From Rhynchonema sp. JSB1_4 (lineage: Eukaryota; Nematoda; Chromadorea; Monhysterida; Xyalidae): DNA of 64,000 nt. Positions 1 through 11,555 of this stretch are shown here, one piece after another. The notes beneath the pieces were generated by a model, which had not been told where the DNA came from, searched no databases, and was given only the letters and a program-made list of their open reading frames with translations. The position numbers and the translations under genes were made by a program. The DNA lies in the NCBI GenBank assembly GCA_030248065.1, contig JASAMV010001180.1, forward strand, positions 1 to 64,000, given 5' to 3'. Positions within the stretch are counted from its first letter, which is position 1; each line of letters begins with the position of its first letter.

Positions 1-997
1 AACAACGGCACAACGATGTGGGGTTCACGTAGAGATGTTGGGTACTTTCGACGAGAGTTCAGCCTTGGCTTTTCGTGTACTCGGCCGGCGCTCGTTTCGT
101 TTACGCTCGTCGTTCGCTGGGGGATTCGAAGATTCGACGAAGATTCAACCTGCAAACGTGATTGATTGCCTTGCACGATCAGGCAACCGAGCACAAGAAA
201 TCACGCGTCCTAGCGGCTGCCTATTCTGGTCGAAATTTTCCGATTTCCGAGCCCAAATCGCGTTGATGCTGGGTTATTCGCCACAAATTAGTGCTCGCGT
301 GCACTAAGACACTGCCGAAATAGCTGAACGCAGATGATTTGTGGGCCTGTTTTCGCCAACAGACCACTAAAATGCCGAAATGTTTCCACTTGTCTTTCCG
401 TCAACCAGGCCGGCGCTTGTTCGTCGTTGTCGTTAGCTCGACTTCCACTGGAAGATTCGCAAATTCGGCCTGAAATTGTGTCCAGCGGCCTCTCACTTGG
501 ACGAAATTCACAGCTTTTTGTCAACAAGCCGCGAATGCACGATCACAGCGCCTGTTGTAGACCGTAGGAGAGCTGAGCTGATTTACTGCGCGTAGTGCTG
601 AACTCGATAGTGATGACGTGTACCTGCGCTGCGCGCTGATTGGCTGTTGTGCGCACTAACAACCAATGAGAATGCTGATCGGGCTGGTCAAGTGGAGGCG
701 AAGCGACGATAATCGATGATTTATCAGCGGATAAACCATGATTTCTGCAGCGATTCGGCGGCGAAAAGATGTCGACACGTTGTTGGATACCACGGCTGAT
801 ACTGTTTCAGCCTGAACTCGCTTCCCTGACGAAGTGCGTCCGTGAAAATGTCGAAAACAGCCGTTAGTGCGCGTACAAGGTATACATGTATACCTTGTTT
901 GTGGGTATTTCTCAGCGGATATACGTCCGATCGAGTCGCTTTCGATTCGACCGAGCTTGGTTCGTCAGCACCTATCTGGTGATGGGTCGATGAGGCT
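1..997. other. Outer left flank, no gene recognised
   Basis: No similarity to the right side of the window was found and no protein family recognised. Small frames at 35-307, 334-567 and 288-527 (minus) have no supporting features. A short palindrome, ggtatacatgtatacc, lies at about 881-896. Confidence 0.5.
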
Positions 998-1122
998 CCT
1001 CAATCCTCCTGGGAAAGTGGTCGCACGCGATCAACTATATTATTCCAGCTTTAGAGTGCATAATGGAGGAAAGTGCACGACCATGCACTTCTTATCAGCT
1101 GATAAGGACGCTAATAGGATAA

Positions 1123-1261
1123 TCACGCAAATGACACCACCCAAGGGACGTACTTTTATGTGGACTTGTTCAGACATGACCAGTGGGCAACAGTGCCAGA
1201 TGTGAAGATTTTCAACACCATGGGCGACCCGTTCGCGGCTGCTATTTGGCCAAAAATTTAA
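1123..1261 (+). pseudogene. Kelch gene remnant: terminal exon fragment only
   Basis: The last roughly 45 codons of the Kelch gene that is complete on the right arm (56725-59345) survive here, ending in the same residues (PFAAAIWPKI then stop at 1259-1261). Immediately upstream, 998-1109 matches the region just 5' of that gene's start on the right (about 59490-59607), including the palindrome cttatcagctgataag. Everything between has been lost, and about 13 bases at 1110-1122 match neither side. So a promoter-proximal piece now abuts the last exon. The signal peptide, the Cys-rich domain and most of the propeller are gone, so a functional product is unlikely. Confidence 0.8.
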
Positions 1262-1301
1262 TTGAAAACTATTCACATTGCTGGTTTAAAATTGTCCACC
1301 T

Positions 1302-1559
1302 TCAATAATATTTAAAGCGGCCTACAAGTATGTGACAAACTTCACCACGCATATTGTTTGAACGGTGTTCTTCTTTGCGGGGGAAGATATTTTTGTAATT
1401 TATCCGCGGATTCGGTTTTATCAAGTTTTGGGCTGATTGCCAGATCTCCAAGTCACGTTGTGATGTCACAGTATTTTTCAAATTTAGTGCCATAGCACGC
1501 TTTGTTTGCGTCCTTATTGGCACAACAACACGGCTTTTTGCCTCATTCGCAATACTCAT
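1302..1559 (-). CDS. 85-codon ORF, unknown (left copy)
   Basis: ATG-to-stop frame of 85 codons beginning MSIANEAKSRVVVPIRTQ. Its nucleotide sequence appears identical to 56427-56684. It converges on the Kelch remnant, ending about 40 bases from that stop. Composition is basic (Lys/Arg/Asn rich) with no signal peptide or recognised domain. Identity is uninformative about selection because the whole surrounding tract is near-identical between arms. It could be a small gene, a first exon or chance. Confidence 0.3.
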   Translation of the reverse strand: MSIANEAKSRVVVPIRTQTKRAMALNLKNTVTSQRDLEIWQSAQNLIKPNPRINYKNIFPRKEEHRSNNMRGEVCHILVGRFKYY

Positions 1560-2090
1560 ATTGAAGACACGCAGACCAAGTTTCGATAAAGTTTCACAAT
1601 TTCAGGACTGTTATCAATTTTTCAAACGATGACACTAATTTGCACTAATCACATCTGTAGTACCCGTTCTTGTGTAACCTGTGCGTCATATACCGGAAAT
1701 ATTTCGCAACCTTGCTGTCAATTACAATTAAGCTGCGCTGTTTAAACGATTTTGTGCGTCCATGAGAAAGAGAAGAAATGAGTCACACCAGCGCGTGTTT
1801 CGCTAAAATGGGTTGCACGCAATACGAAATTTTTCTCCACGAAACTCAAAGCAGGAGTTTTTTATAACCATTGCACTATCACTTAAAAACCAGTACCCAA
1901 CCAAACAGTTGCACATTTGTGTTCTGACATCGTTTAAAGGTGCTCTGCTTTTTGAGTATAAACGATAACCTCAATCTGGTGCTTTTGCAGCTCACGAACC
2001 CTGACCAAATTCACAATTAATGACGCATTACCTTCTCATCACGTGTGTTGCTGCGTTTTGCTGCTGCACGCAGACCAACGCTCAGGTTGT

Positions 2091-2268
2091 GGGCTAATAT
2101 TACAGTGGTCAACTCAAATATGGTCAAATCACTTCGTCAACTCACAGCAGCCCCGAGTGAGCGCGAGAAAATTAATAATACGTGGCATTCGGGGATGAAT
2201 GCACGCACGACCCTAATGTGAGCTGAGAGCGATTTGACCACCTATGTTGACCACTGCAATATTAGCCC
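2091..2268. mobile_element. MITE with GGGCTAATATT termini (left copy)
   Basis: Terminal inverted repeats: GGGCTAATATTACAGTGGTC at the left end matches the reverse complement of the right end with one mismatch, and similarity runs about 45 bases inward (the GGTCAAATC block near both ends). A short direct repeat, GGTTG, flanks it. The same insertion is at 55718-55895 on the right arm, so it predates the split of the arms. No coding capacity. Confidence 0.75.
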
Positions 2269-2639
2269 AGGTTGGTTATGAAATTATTGCGCGACTAATT
2301 TTATGATTTCGTGACATGCCTGATTTCAGTTTCGAAGCGACGTTGACCCATGCGAGTCACTGCGCGACGCTTGCCGCTCGGAACGCAGTCGTTTCTTGTG
2401 CAACGAGCACTCGCGATGCGTTCAGAACCCGAGCTCGATGGATCTGAAAGGTGCGCACGCAAAAGGGAAGGCCGAGGTCAATCCGTATGATCAAAGAATC
2501 CAATGACTTCGGTTGGCTTGAGGCCTGCATTGAAGCAAAAATACATAATCCAACCAAACGGCCAAACGATAAGGTGCACTTTGAGGGCGCAAGACCGGTG
2601 ACACGTTGCTGTTTCGGCCCCGTGTGACGCCAAGAATCC

Positions 2640-2850
2640 ATTTACAGAGCTGGTTCCACGAGGTCAACCCTTTCTGTCTGACGACATGACGTCACGTTTG
2701 TTGTAATTGGAGAGAGAACAGAGGCAGCAGGAGGAGGGACCCGATGGACGGGTGCATGCTGCTGAACGTCGACCGTCAGCGCTGTGGCCGAACGCTACGG
2801 TGCCGTACATGATACAATTCGCGATCGAGGCGTTAGTTTTGAGTTGAGGT
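2640..2850 (+). pseudogene. Astacin-like metalloprotease fragment with premature stop (left copy)
   Basis: On the right arm this exon reads through a propeptide-like segment into RRPSALWPNATVPYKI, which resembles the junction where astacin propeptides end and the mature protease begins (typically R-R-WPN-G-x-VPY). On the left, a CAA glutamine codon is TAA at 2704-2706, stopping the frame about 30 codons before that motif. A plausible splice acceptor lies just before ELVP. The zinc-binding HExxH exon was not found nearby, so even the right copy may be a remnant. Confidence 0.4.
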
Positions 2851-3590
2851 ATTATTACTCTGGAATGCCAAATACGGTAAGTCCTCTGGAGAGGCTAGTA
2901 TTTGGTGCATACACCGGATTTGAGATTTCAGAACAAAATAACGTCCCGAATAAGCCCCCGCTATGTACATACAAGCACATGAAGCATCGCTGAAAATGAG
3001 CATGGATGCATCAAAATCTTCCGAATAAGCCCCACTGGGACCTACTGTACATATGTACTGTATTTGGGGGAGGGATTCTCGGTACGGTAGAGTGACCTCT
3101 ACCTACGCTACACAGGACAACTGGACTTTCACAATCTAGTATACATAACCTGAATCTAATTGACACTTTGCCGTCGACCACTTCCGCTCATATCGACAAG
3201 ATCGGAGTTGAAATGATATCAATAGAATAAGATCGGAGCCGACGGAATTCGATGAATAGGAACATGTCAAGAGGCTCGAACGCAAGCTTTGCTAACAGTT
3301 TTGTCGTAAAATCATGTCGGCAAATAAAGTCGTCGAACAAGCAATAATACATGAACCGGAAATGAGCGCGAAAATAATACATGTGATTTGACGCGACAAA
3401 ATGAGGGGACATGATTTGACGACATTACTATAAGCCTGTAAACTGCTACCGACCATCGACGACAAACTGCTGCAGCAGCGTCACGGCCCCGAACTGGAGA
3501 TGCTGTCAATCAGCGCCTTTTATTATCCGAGACGCGTATTCAGCACCATTTTGAACAATTCAAACTTACACGTAAAAATATATGCCATTG
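2851..3590. other. Lectin-block outer flank, no gene
   Basis: No gene recognised. Homology with the right arm ends near 3095. About 3300-3430 is a degenerate relative of the foldback element at 15636-15747: both contain AAAGTCGTCGAACA, GAAATGAGCGCGAAAA and a following ACATTACTATAAGCC. Confidence 0.5.
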
Positions 3591-3814
3591 GGTGATATTT
3601 TCGAAACGGTGTAAAGGTCAGTTGGGTGTCAAGGTCGGTGGAAAGCTCGGTCGACAGCTCAGTGTGATCGGCCTCGGTGTAAACCTGAAACATTCCACGT
3701 TAACAACAGGCAATGTTTCACGTTTACACCGAGCTACGCCGACCGAGCTTTCGACCGAACTTTACACTGACCTTTACGCCCAACTGACCTTTACACCGTT
3801 TCGAAAATTCCACC
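3591..3814. mobile_element. 224-bp foldback MITE (GGTGATATTTTCG family), copy 1
   Basis: Almost the whole element is an inverted repeat: GGTGATATTTTCGAAACGG at one end and the reverse complement of GGTGGAATTTTCGAAACGG at the other, with a short loop near 3700. It is flanked by a perfect 5-bp target duplication CATTG (3586-3590 and 3815-3819). Other copies are at 6556-6778 and 42735-42958. The apparent reading frames through it are by-products of the repeat. Confidence 0.9.
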
Positions 3815-3844
3815 CATTGTTACAGATTCACTTTACCAAGAATA

Positions 3845-4150
3845 ATTTAGTGTCAATACACGGTACACGAACCAATAAACACAGCTTTCGGATGTTGATT
3901 TTGATTTGTGCTTTATTTTGCACCGTCAAACGCCCGAAGGCTGTGCATGTGGGAAATCCTGTTTAAAAACAATAAAACATATTGTTTATATGCTTATTAT
4001 TTAAAAACAAATAAAACAATGATTAAGATAACAGTTTCACGATAACAATGAAACACCATAGGACTGTCCAACAACATGAATACGTTGGATAGATAGAAAA
4101 TGACGACTTGACAATAATCCGTCGATTGGAGGAGGGATTGGAAGCGTCTC
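3845..4150. repeat. Lectin 3'-flank repeat unit, copy 1
   Basis: Similar to 10490-11290, 11556-12370 and the right-arm stretch 53315-54125. Shared markers are the AGTGTCAATACRCGGTACA motif, GTGGGAAATCCTG, AACAACATGAATACGTTGGA and CAATAATCCGTC. In each case a lectin last exon follows directly, so this is the flanking part of a duplicated lectin unit. Copy 1 is the most diverged. Confidence 0.75.
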
Positions 4151-4158
4151 AAGCCATC

Positions 4159-7100
4159 TCAGTAAATTTGACATATTGAAGCGTGGGGCTTGTCACATGA
4201 CCAGTCGTCGAGTCCGATGGCACCGCTGGCATAAAACACACCGCCGCAATCACCGCCATCGGGTTTCCCTGGTATGGTTTATGGGAAATCGGCCGAAATG
4301 GGGAATGGGGTATGGGAAATTTTTCGTTTTGGGAACATGCACCCCCTAATAAATAACCTTTTGATCTCGAGAAGCACACAAGCGTAGACCACGCTGCGCT
4401 TGAAATTGTCAAAAATCGCTTTTTTCTATAATTTTTAGACTATTTTTTGCACTTTTCGAAAATTTTTTAGGTCCCTTTTTCAGGGCCGCCTCGAGTATGG
4501 GAAATTTTTGAATTTTTGGAGCAACATTGGCTGGGTATGGCAAATTTTCGATTGCTCAACGGCACCACTTGGTGCTATACCTACATACGTAATAGTATTT
4601 CCTTTTTATGCAAGGCAAAGGAAACAGACGACCCCATGTTATAACTCAACTCCAGTTTGGGGTCGAGGTTTCAGAAAACTAATGAAAGAGATTAAGAATG
4701 TGTCCTTGTTAATCCAAGCACGACACACAGCAGCAAACATAGTGAAATGTTTCACTGACATGCTGGCAGCGCACACGTAGAAACATTGCTGCTGTTAGAT
4801 TCCACAGGCCAACCTTGACACGTTTTTGCCAGCTACATGTGATTGAGTGGATTTGTAATCTCGACCTCAACTAGAAGTTCAGTTATAACACGAGGCTTGT
4901 TTCTTTGGACCAAGAAAAACAGGAAACACTATATCTACTGTATATACCTGCGTGCCACGGCAAATACGTCGCAATGTGATCCAAGGACCCATCTCCTCTG
5001 AACCAGGCCCAAGAACCGCTGTATTTCTTCAAGCCAACATAAAACCAGGACTGCAATGGTTAGTAAGTGACACATTAGATTAAAACCTTACCTGAGAGGT
5101 TGAAAAAGATCAAAAATAAAACTGTTGGCGAGACCAACTCCCTCGCCCAAGGGCCGGTAAGCGCCATTGAGCCAGTCCAGGATCGCCAGCATCGTCTGCG
5201 AGTTTTCGATCCAGGCCAGGCGTCCGTTGTAATGCCTGATAAATCAAGGAAAATATTTGGGCGCATGAGAAATCATGGAAAATATTTGGGTTGCATGTAA
5301 TATACAGGGTTGGATTAAAAAAAATTTTTATTATCGAACTTTTTTTTAACTTTTTTGAATTCTTAAATTTTTTTTAAGATTTGCTTTTTTTATTCCGGAC
5401 CACAAAAATTTCGGTTCTCAATGTGAAAAATTTTCGAAATTTTTTGTAGGTATATTTGATTGTACTTGACAATATAGGAATAGTTGACACCGACCAGTTG
5501 CGTTCACAAACGGGCAGTAGCGAGGTGATAACGATGCGATGAGCGATGAGCCAGATAACGTGACAATTCGCGTTGGGGATAGTCTGTCCACCATACATAT
5601 GTACCCACATAATGTGGATTGTAGTATACAAAGTGAAGGCGTGTTACGGGAAAGGTAAAGGATTGGCGCATTTTTTAAGCAAAGTTACATGAAAACAGCT
5701 GCATAACCCGCGGTTTTGGAACGATAATTGTAGATTTCAAGCAGATTTGCTTGCTGGAAGAACTGAATGCGCACAAAATGACGGCTGCTTAGGTAGTTTA
5801 GTAGGGCCACGGACTGTCTAACGTTGTAATGACATTGTGCCGATACGAAATACAAGCGCCACAGGCGATTTTTTGAGAGAAACAAGCAGAAACATGCATA
5901 AAAACATGCATTTCGCAACAAAAAAAGGAGAAAATAATAAAAAAAAGTTGTGAAATAATAAAAAAAGTGAACTTACTTTTCAAATTTTTAAAAACCAAAA
6001 AAGTGGCGAACTTTTTTAAAATTTTTTTTTACTTTTTTTAACCCAATCCTGGTAATATAATGTTGAAAAATGTTTGCTCTCGCAAACAAACCAGTGGAAA
6101 ATGGCTCTCTCCGCTCATATAAAAGTTGAATACAAGAGGCAAACAAGTTTCTCAAGTCTAGTCGTGACAGTTTGCCTGGCTGAAATTCATTTCAAGTTGA
6201 AGATTCAGACGCAAGCCATATTTGTGGTGATGATTACCACTTTCCATTTTCAACTGGTTTGTTTGCGAGAGCAAACATTTTTCAACTTGTATCTCAATTT
6301 TATATCGAGTTCGCAAAAATCACTTTATTATCAAGTAATCTCAGTTTCATGATGACAGTAAGGCAGTCTACGGTTGGGAGGTTGTCTGGCAGCCCCCGAA
6401 TACCCGTGATACGCAAAGATCGTTGCGAGACCAATGCTCATCGCTGCTTATCGACACGTGTATTAGCGGCGCAAGCTGGAAATTGTCACCGTGCGCGTCG
6501 ATCACCAAAACTTGGAAACGTTGGGGTGGTGCTGATGCTAACACATAAGACATAGGGTGGAATTTTCGAAACGGTGTAAAGGTCAGTTGGGCGTAAAGGT
6601 CGGTGTAAAGTTCGGTCGAAAGCTCGGTCGGCGTAGACGGTGTAAACGTGAAACATTGCCTGTTATTAACGCGGAATGTTTCAAGTTTACACCGAGGTCT
6701 ATCACACTGAGCTGTCGACCGAGCTTTCCACCGACCTTTGCACCCAACTGACCTTTCCACCGTTTCGAAAATATCACCGATTCTGTAGATAAAAAAACAA
6801 ACATGGTCTCGGCACTATCCCTGCACATCAAAATTACTGTGGGTTACGGTATTCAGGGGCTGCCTGCAACCTCCCGCAGACTGCCTTTACCATTGGGCAG
6901 TGCACAGTCCAACCCCGACGAACCCAAAAATATGTCCTTGTTTATGTATACTCTGACAATACTTTTGGGAGAAACTTTTCAAACGCGTTACCTGATCCGT
7001 GAAGCACACGCAGCTCGCGCAGCCAGCTGAGTTTCGTTGCATTTCGCAAATCACTACGTAGACTTGTGTGTTGAGTGGTTGTGACTGCTGCAACTAATGC

Positions 7101-8847
7101 ATGCATAATGCGCTTTACGGATCAGGCAGCGCGTTTGAAAAGTTTCTCTCAAAAGAATTGTCATAGTATATTTCGTTGCCTGATTAATGAAGGCGTCCCG
7201 TGTGCAGCGCCTACAGCACAGCATACAGCCAGGCAGTGTAGTTCCTGGGGGGCCCCCCCTCGGGTACGCTATCTCCCCCTCGGGTGGTACACTATCCCCC
7301 TATCTCCCCCTCCGGGTACACTATCTCCCCCAATTTTTGCTACAATGGCCATTTTTAGGCCTAAAATGGGCATTTTTAGGCCTAAAATGTGTGATTTTCA
7401 GGTCAATGTTCTCAAAAGTCGCCAAAATACCCTTTTTATGAAGAATTTTTTCCAAAAGGGGCAAAAATAGGTCAAATTTTCAACCTCAAAAAGTGACTTT
7501 TTCCCGAATTTGGGTCTTCCCCCATCTTCCCCCCTAGGGGGTACACTATCTCCCCCTCCGAAAAAAACGGGGGGTCCGCTATCTCCCCCTCCGGACCGAA
7601 CTAGACTGCAGCCAGGCAACAGACACACGTATAAGTACAGCGTGAGATGACGTCATGCGGTGTGTATGTCAACGCAATTAGCAACACACAACGCAGAAAC
7701 GTGAGTGAGACCACATACATAATCTGAAACTTGATGTTTCATGCCATATCGAGCTAAAAGAATCTCAAATTTGAATTCAGTGTGGTCGAAAACATCTGTG
7801 TGCAAGTTTTCATTACAATTGGAGCATTTTTCAACATTGACCTCTGGTCTCGATCCAGGTTTCCGGGCTCAGATCATGACCTACAACGAAACGGTTGACA
7901 CCATTATATTTATCGATCCCAAAAACCCCATACCGCACATATTATTTGTGGCGTCAGATGCCTCTATTTATCAGGGACCAAGTTTTGATAGAAGCAGAAG
8001 GAGAAAATGAAGAAGAGACTTTATGGACCCTGTACTGATTGAGCCCAAATTTACCACACACATGCGGCTTAAATGGATATAACTAGCGTAGGAGTTATTT
8101 ATCAATTGAAGCTTCCTAGGTATTTTTACGAGCGAAAGAATATTTCACACCCGGCACTAATTCACTCGAGCCATATTTGAGACATGCGCTACCGCGCATG
8201 CCTCGATGAGAACTGAACGCCAAAATATGCCTGTGGGCACATAGCACATTTATATATTATGACCAGAATATTGTTTACAATGCTGTTATCTTGGGGGCAC
8301 ATATGTATACATATGCGTATGTACAACGTATACATAGGTACGGGATTAGTAACTAAATATGACACACAAAACACAGTTGGCCCGTGATCCATCCCAGTCG
8401 CGATATTGGCCGCCCCAATGAAGATCCACCAAAACGTAGCAATGGCCATTATAGTCGAGTGCTGGCGATCCTTTGGCGGCGTCCCCGCAGTCTACAAGCA
8501 GATGAGCAATGAATGAGCAATGCATGGCGGGGCCAAACGGTTGCACAGCCACATAAATGCTGCAGTGCCCGATGTGTTTAACCCCGGAATGGTCCAGCTG
8601 TTCACGGTTAACCCTGTTCACAACTGAACACTTCAACCTTACACACAAATAATGTGACTGCTGAATCATTCAAAATTTAGAAGCAAAAGCGAATTTAAGG
8701 AAAATCACAACACTCACTCAACGGCTTTGTCGTGTTGCGTCTGTTGGTTGGTGGTGCGCCGCCCTCGTGCGCATGGTCACTGGTGGCGGCGACGACCACG
8801 ACGCAGGCCAATGTTAGGGGCGACAACACGAACAGGGTTCTGAACAT
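4159..8847 (-). CDS. Secreted C-type lectin A (five exons, left arm only)
   Basis: Exon 1 (about 8720-8847) encodes a signal peptide, MFRTLFVLSPLTLACVVVVA. Exon 2 (about 8380-8500) gives DYNGHCYVLVD and DWDGSRANC. Exon 3 (about 5125-5235) gives GRLAWIENSQTMLAILDWLN. Exon 4 (about 4955-5057) gives WAWFRGDGS with a WLP-like YLPWH. Exon 5 (4159-4270) gives GGDCGGVFYASGAIGLDD, CDKPHASICQIY and stop. The WIE, WLP/YLP, GDC and final C-QIY pattern with four conserved Cys is a C-type lectin-like fold. The EPN/WND calcium-sugar signature reads KPD and LDD, so sugar specificity is uncertain. Intron 2 is enlarged to about 3.1 kb by transposons and an inverted duplicate. All recognised exons are open. 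It is a paralogue of lectin B and absent from the right arm. Confidence 0.8.
5305..6051. mobile_element. hAT-like non-autonomous element, copy 1 (in lectin A intron)
   Basis: Ends CAGGGTTGGATTAAAAAA and its inverted counterpart (TAACCCAATCCTG). It is flanked by a perfect 8-bp target duplication GTAATATA (5297-5304 and 6052-6059). An 8-bp duplication with CAGGG-type ends indicates the hAT superfamily. The interior is A/T-homopolymer rich and has no transposase frame. It lies inside intron 2 of lectin A. Confidence 0.85.
6061..6287. mobile_element. Foldback element (TTGAAAAATGTTTGCTC family), shortened copy
   Basis: Inverted termini TTGAAAAATGTTTGCTCTCG and its reverse complement, with the AAACAAACCAG block inside both. 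It is a shorter relative of 14609-14978 and 50081-50449 and lacks most of one interior arm. It begins one base after the target duplication of the hAT-like element at 5305-6051. Confidence 0.75.
6556..6778. mobile_element. Foldback MITE (GGTGATATTTTCG family), copy 2
   Basis: Same near-complete inverted repeat as 3591-3814. The ends are GGTGGAATTTTCGAAACGG and the complement of GGTGATATTTTCGAAACGG, in reversed orientation. The flanking 5-mers do not match, so the target duplication has decayed or been lost. Confidence 0.85.
6951..7166. mobile_element. TA-flanked MITE (CTCTGACAAT family), copy 1
   Basis: Ends CTCTGACAATACTTTTGGGA and inverted TTTCTCTCAAAAGAATTGTC, then TACGGATCAGGCA-type subterminal repeats. 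It is bounded by TA dinucleotides (6949-6950, 7167-7168), as for Tc1/mariner-type insertions. The second copy is at 41994-42165. Confidence 0.8.
7240..7610. repeat. CTATCTCCCCCTC-bounded A/T-core repeat
   Basis: Both ends carry repeated GTACACTATCTCCCCCTC motifs, in direct orientation at the left and again at the right. The core contains two copies of ATTTTTAGGCCTAAAATG. A related C-rich, TTTTTAG-containing element is at about 30745-30960. I cannot assign a superfamily. Confidence 0.4.
7741..8010 (+). CDS. Repeat-borne ORF 'MPYRAKRISNLNSV', diverged copy
   Basis: Open for 89 codons. It aligns over about 70 residues with the 100-codon frames at 14105-14407 (minus) and 50651-50953 (plus), sharing MPYRAKRISNLNSV, KTSVCKFS, QLEHFST and DPKNP. 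Substitutions between copies are often conservative (I/V, L/I), which hints at past coding constraint. The end has shifted frame relative to the other copies. The family is unknown; it lies within the duplicated lectin flank. Confidence 0.35.
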   Translation: MPYRAKRISNLNSVWSKTSVCKFSLQLEHFSTLTSGLDPGFRAQIMTYNETVDTIIFIDPKNPIPHILFVASDASIYQGPSFDRSRRRK

Positions 8848-8969
8848 TCTATCCACCAGTTAAAAGTATTATTGCTAAATCGCAACTAAGGCCTCAAAGG
8901 ATGATCAGAATAGAGCAAATGAAGTTGCTATCATTGTGCTTCGCGATTTTATGCAACTGGTTTCGCACG

Positions 8970-10485
<1,516 letters not shown>

Positions 10486-10489
10486 CACT

Positions 10490-11290
10490 TAACGAAGATG
10501 ACTTAGTGTCAATACGCGGTACATGAACCAATAAAACACGTCTTTCGGATTTTGATCTCGATTTGTGTTTTTGCGCCTTCATTGCCAGGTGTCAATGCAA
10601 ACGCGCTATGCATGTGGGAAATCCTGCTAAACAAAATAAGATAATAATGAAACACCAGGACTGTCCAACAACATGCATACGTTGGATGGATGGAAAGTGT
10701 CCACAAATATAATTTAATAATTATGATAGTGATTGATGCCTCCTTGATCTTATAACTATTCAGATATACAGATTTGATCAAATCAAAACGAAACCATCAC
10801 CAAAGTCAAGCAGCCTTTATGAGCGCGAGGAACATGTATATGTATACAGCAGGCGGCCGTTTTTCTTGAAAATTTTTTACCTAAATATAGCCCTCGGCGC
10901 TCTATTCGGAAACGTGCCTGCAGGAAGGTTTTTGAAAGTTCCTGAACTGATTGCCAACATCACCGATTGTTATCACGCAACTACTTTATTGGCATTCCAA
11001 TGCATGTTTTCATGAAACATTTGAACATTCTTGATGAGAAAAAGACCGATATGAGGCCACTTTTAATATTGAAAATCAATGATCACAGGATCAATTTTTT
11101 CAAACTTTTTGCCCCAAATACAGACCCCAAGGGCTCTGTTCGGAAACGTTTCCGAATAAAACCCTCGGAGGCTCTATTCGGTGGGGTTTATATGGAAAAC
11201 TACGGTAGGGAATGACACTGCGGCTGGGTTAACGACATGACAATAATCCGTCAATTGGAAGAGGGATTGGAAGCGCTCAAACCATCTCAG
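10490..11290. repeat. Lectin 3'-flank tandem repeat unit, copy 2
   Basis: Near-identical to 11556-12370 with an offset of 1066 bases: ACTTAGTGTCAATACGCGG starts at 10501 and again at 11567, and both units run to CAATAATCCGTCAATTGG. Each leads into a lectin last exon. The right arm has one unit (53315-54125), so one copy is a left-arm duplication. Confidence 0.9.
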
Positions 11291-11403
11291 TAAATTTGAC
11301 ATATTGAAGCGTGGAAGTCGACACAATTGCTGTCGTCGAGTCCGAGGGCACCGTAGGAATACCACACACCACCGCAATCACCGCCCTTGGGTTCACCTGG
11401 TAT
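11290..11403 (-). pseudogene. Orphan C-type lectin last exon
   Basis: Encodes GEPKGGDCGGVWYSYGALGL, DDSNCVDFHASICQIY and stop, clearly a lectin exon 5 with a CAG acceptor just before it. No exons 1-4 of its own lie between it and the second tail unit; the next sequence upstream in its reading direction is the duplicated 3'-flank of lectin B. It carries EPK where lectin B has EPS. It could be an alternative terminal exon of lectin B or simply a broken copy. Confidence 0.75.
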
Positions 11404-11555
11404 GGAGTATGGGGATTTAATTCGAAAAGTAACCCTCAATATTTCGCGATTTAGCGAGCTAGAAGACGCGGTTTTTTGCACTCGGCGGCCTGTCGAGGTC
11501 ATCTTTCGATTGCACCCAATAAAACATGGGGTTAAGAGACGTTAGACACACCCTT

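Larger units (their letters stand above)
6061..8205. repeat. Inverted copy of lectin 5'-flank inside lectin A intron 2
   Basis: Read on the plus strand, the order here is foldback element, TAATCTCAGT segment, CGACGAACCCAAAAATATGT segment, the MPYRAKRISNLNSV frame, then GACATGCGCTACCGC. That is the order and strand seen upstream of lectin B on the right arm (50081-51135). On the left, the lectin B flank (13925-14978) reads in the opposite orientation, matching its minus-strand gene. So a copy of the lectin upstream region sits inverted inside intron 2 of lectin A, interrupted by MITEs at 6556-6778 and 6951-7166. Confidence 0.7.

Noticed and set aside
2357..2641. 94-codon minus-strand frame starting MDSWRHTGPK
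   Set aside because: It is not colinear with the right arm (the frame breaks after KPKSLDSL-type residues), overlaps a dispersed repeat and has no domain.
3592..3966. Frames with LHRATPTELSTELYTDLYAQL at three sites
   Set aside because: They lie inside the 224-base foldback MITE. The same peptide appears on both strands because the element is an inverted repeat.
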